A stretch of DNA of 33,180 nt from Dehalococcoidia bacterium. Its GTDB lineage: Bacteria > Chloroflexota > Dehalococcoidia > Lucifugimonadales > Lucifugimonadaceae. The notes under the pieces are model-generated. The model made no database searches, was not told the origin of the DNA, and saw nothing but the letters and a program-made list of their open reading frames with translations. The translations under genes were made by a program, and so were the position numbers. Of the stretch, positions 31,922-33,180 are shown one piece after another (position 1 is the stretch's first letter; each line of letters opens with the position of its first letter). The stretch spans positions 1 through 33,180 of the forward strand of contig JAPKCH010000018.1 of assembly GCA_026421185.1 (NCBI GenBank), in the 5' to 3' direction.

Positions 31922-32992
31922 ATGGTTCTGGAAATGGCTGGTAAAACCGATCCCGGTTTGTTTCGGGCTGGTGCGGGTAGAGTAGTAATTACCCCGCCCA
32001 TTGGCTTTGTGATCGACGGTCCTGAGCATGGTTCGCGTATTTCAACAGGGATTCTCGATGATCTACTCGCTCGTGCAATAGTTCTCGAGTCTAAAGGCAC
32101 GCGAGCAGTTTTGGTAAGTCTCGACGTTTGGGGGCTTTCGTCATCGCTGAGTTCTGGGATTAAAACTGCAGCCGGCGAAGCAGCTGGCGTGGACGCCGAT
32201 TCCGTATGGCTCACAGTAACCGGAAACGCTACAAGCCCTCCTCTATGGCGACGTGACCCTCAATACTCTGCGTATTCTGCCTACCTCCCAGATCAAGTAA
32301 GTGGCGCAGTTCTAGCAGCAGTAGGATCGTTGGAACCTGCATCTATGGGTTCGAAAGGCACACTGTTACCTGATGTATCAACCTTCATGGAAGGGCCGGG
32401 ACGTCCCGGGAATCCTGCATTATTTGTAATGGCTATCGATCGAGCAGATGGGAGTGGAATTGCTCGATTGTTGAACTTTGCTTGTCCTGCCTCGATTCTG
32501 GGTTATTCTACTCAATGGACAGCTGACTATCCCGGCTACGCCTCATGGGCGTTGGAACAAAACGGTGAAGGTCTGACTTTGTTTTCTCAGTCGCCTTCTC
32601 ACGATATTCGACCATATGACTGGTGGCACGAAAACGCCAATCGGTCACATCCCGAACGAGTGCAGCAGGATGTGCATGCGATGGGTTTGTTGCTGGCAAC
32701 GCAGGCTACAAACGCAGCCGTGGACACGACTCAACGTCGAAACGTTGAAGTGGTGATTCGGACAGACGAAGAAGCCGGAATTCAAGTGATGCAGATTGGT
32801 GACGCTTACTTCGTTTCGACCGATAAGCCACAACCCAACAAATTTGCACGCCGACTCCGACGTGACCTTCCTCACTCAAACACTTTCGTGGCAGCAAACT
32901 TATCGGGCGGAATGTTCGATGCGAAAGCAACGTTCGATGCTCGGGCGATTAAGCGTGGCTCCGCAATCTTGAAAGAGCTTGGCGCTAGTTAG
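31922..32992 (+). CDS. Neutral/alkaline ceramidase N-terminal-like protein, metal motifs altered
   Basis: A 356-residue protein resembling the N-terminal domain of neutral/alkaline non-lysosomal ceramidases, a domain also widespread in bacterial proteins of unknown substrate. Family landmarks are FRAGAGRVVITPPIGF (14-29), GILDDLLARAIVLESKGTRA and ADYPGYASWALEQ. Where the family normally has a His-rich metal site it reads TVTGNATSPP (98-107) in place of an HTHS-type motif, NFACPASILG (185-194) without the His after Cys, and SQSPSHDIRP in place of a GDINP-type loop. It may therefore be inactive or use another mechanism. No signal peptide, unlike secreted ceramidases. The ATG at 31922 follows GGGGA; another ATG lies 12 bases later. 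Confidence 0.65.
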   Translation: MVLEMAGKTDPGLFRAGAGRVVITPPIGFVIDGPEHGSRISTGILDDLLARAIVLESKGTRAVLVSLDVWGLSSSLSSGIKTAAGEAAGVDADSVWLTVTGNATSPPLWRRDPQYSAYSAYLPDQVSGAVLAAVGSLEPASMGSKGTLLPDVSTFMEGPGRPGNPALFVMAIDRADGSGIARLLNFACPASILGYSTQWTADYPGYASWALEQNGEGLTLFSQSPSHDIRPYDWWHENANRSHPERVQQDVHAMGLLLATQATNAAVDTTQRRNVEVVIRTDEEAGIQVMQIGDAYFVSTDKPQPNKFARRLRRDLPHSNTFVAANLSGGMFDAKATFDARAIKRGSAILKELGAS

Positions 32993-33086
32993 TCGCTGGC
33001 TCTTTTGTTTATTTAAATCGTGTGCTAGCTTTCCGCATTGGTTCTAGCAACTTTGTTTTCGCAAAAATACAAAGGAACAAAATACC

Positions 33087-33180
33087 GTGGCAAAGATCTC
33101 TCTCATCGGTGCCGGAAGTGTCGTTTTCGCACGTCGCCTGCTACAAGACATCGTGTGTGTGCCTGAACTTTCCGATTCGA
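33087..33180 (+). CDS. GH4-type NAD-dependent glycosidase (5' part only)
   Basis: The window ends 31 codons into this gene. From the GTG at 33087, preceded by AAAGGA, the product starts MAKISLIGAGSVVFARRLLQ and continues DIVCVPELSDS. The GAGS dinucleotide site followed by a helix and the PELSDS turn is characteristic of glycoside hydrolase family 4 (alpha-galactosidase, alpha-glucuronidase and 6-phospho-glycosidase types), which use NAD and a metal. Substrate cannot be judged from this fragment. Confidence 0.75.
   Translation, partial: MAKISLIGAGSVVFARRLLQDIVCVPELSDS

Noticed and set aside
1-33180. tRNA, rRNA or mobile element genes
   Set aside because: I looked for cloverleaf-like stretches in the larger gaps and for transposase or integrase motifs in all proteins and found none; the window shows no element ends or duplicated target sites that I could see.

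Overview
The window reads as a bacterial chromosome segment of moderate G+C with dense, short-spaced operons, many TTG/GTG starts, and several lipoproteins whose lipobox Cys is followed by Gly/Ser (ACGG, ACGS, GCGS). The gene mix (sulfatase, UxuA-like and enolase-superfamily sugar-acid dehydratases, three SMP-30 lactonases, Opp-type transporter, decarboxylating Gnd, PntAA/AB/B) would suit a heterotrophic free-living Chloroflexota-type bacterium, for example a SAR202-like lineage. That placement is inference; no rRNA or single-copy marker is present to test it.

Layout. 1-547: no supportable gene. 548-4123 (+): sulfatase, UxuA-like TIM-barrel protein and SMP-30 lactonase, closed by a small hairpin. 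4374-8514 (+): four tightly coupled genes for an Opp/Dpp-type ABC importer (two permeases, two ATPases). 8522-9757 (-): thioredoxin-like lipoprotein lying between the importer and its probable solute-binding lipoprotein (10068-11960, +). 12115-15133: five related small lipoproteins of unknown function, one on + and four on -, separated by a strong bidirectional terminator. 15134-15888 (-): remnants of a broken gene plus a doubtful small ORF. 15905-17373 (+): two overlapping NAD-dependent epimerase-type genes. 17449-20267 (-): proton-translocating transhydrogenase pntAA-pntAB-pntB. 20520-23568 (+): small ferredoxin-fold-like protein, sugar-acid dehydratase of the mandelate racemase group, FGGY kinase. 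23565-29706 (-): rpiB-tal-pgi-DUF2090-HAD-gnd-small ORF, a pentose phosphate operon without zwf. 29842-31750 (-): two tandem SMP-30 lactonases. 31922-32992 (+): ceramidase-like protein lacking the family's usual metal-site motifs. 33087-edge (+): start of a GH4-type NAD-dependent glycosidase.

How the parts fit. Most genes can be arranged as one economy for oxidised sugars: a sulfatase and GH4 glycosidase release sugars, the Opp-type importer brings in sugars or short oligomers, SMP-30 lactonases open aldonolactones, UxuA-like and enolase-type dehydratases act on aldonic or uronic acids, and the FGGY kinase could make 6-phosphogluconate for Gnd. Tal, RpiB and Pgi then link to glycolysis, and the transhydrogenase balances NADH and NADPH. 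The absence of zwf from the pentose phosphate operon, with a gluconokinase-like gene converging on gnd, fits entry through aldonate instead of glucose 6-phosphate. The least explained element is the five-member lipoprotein family at 12115-15133.
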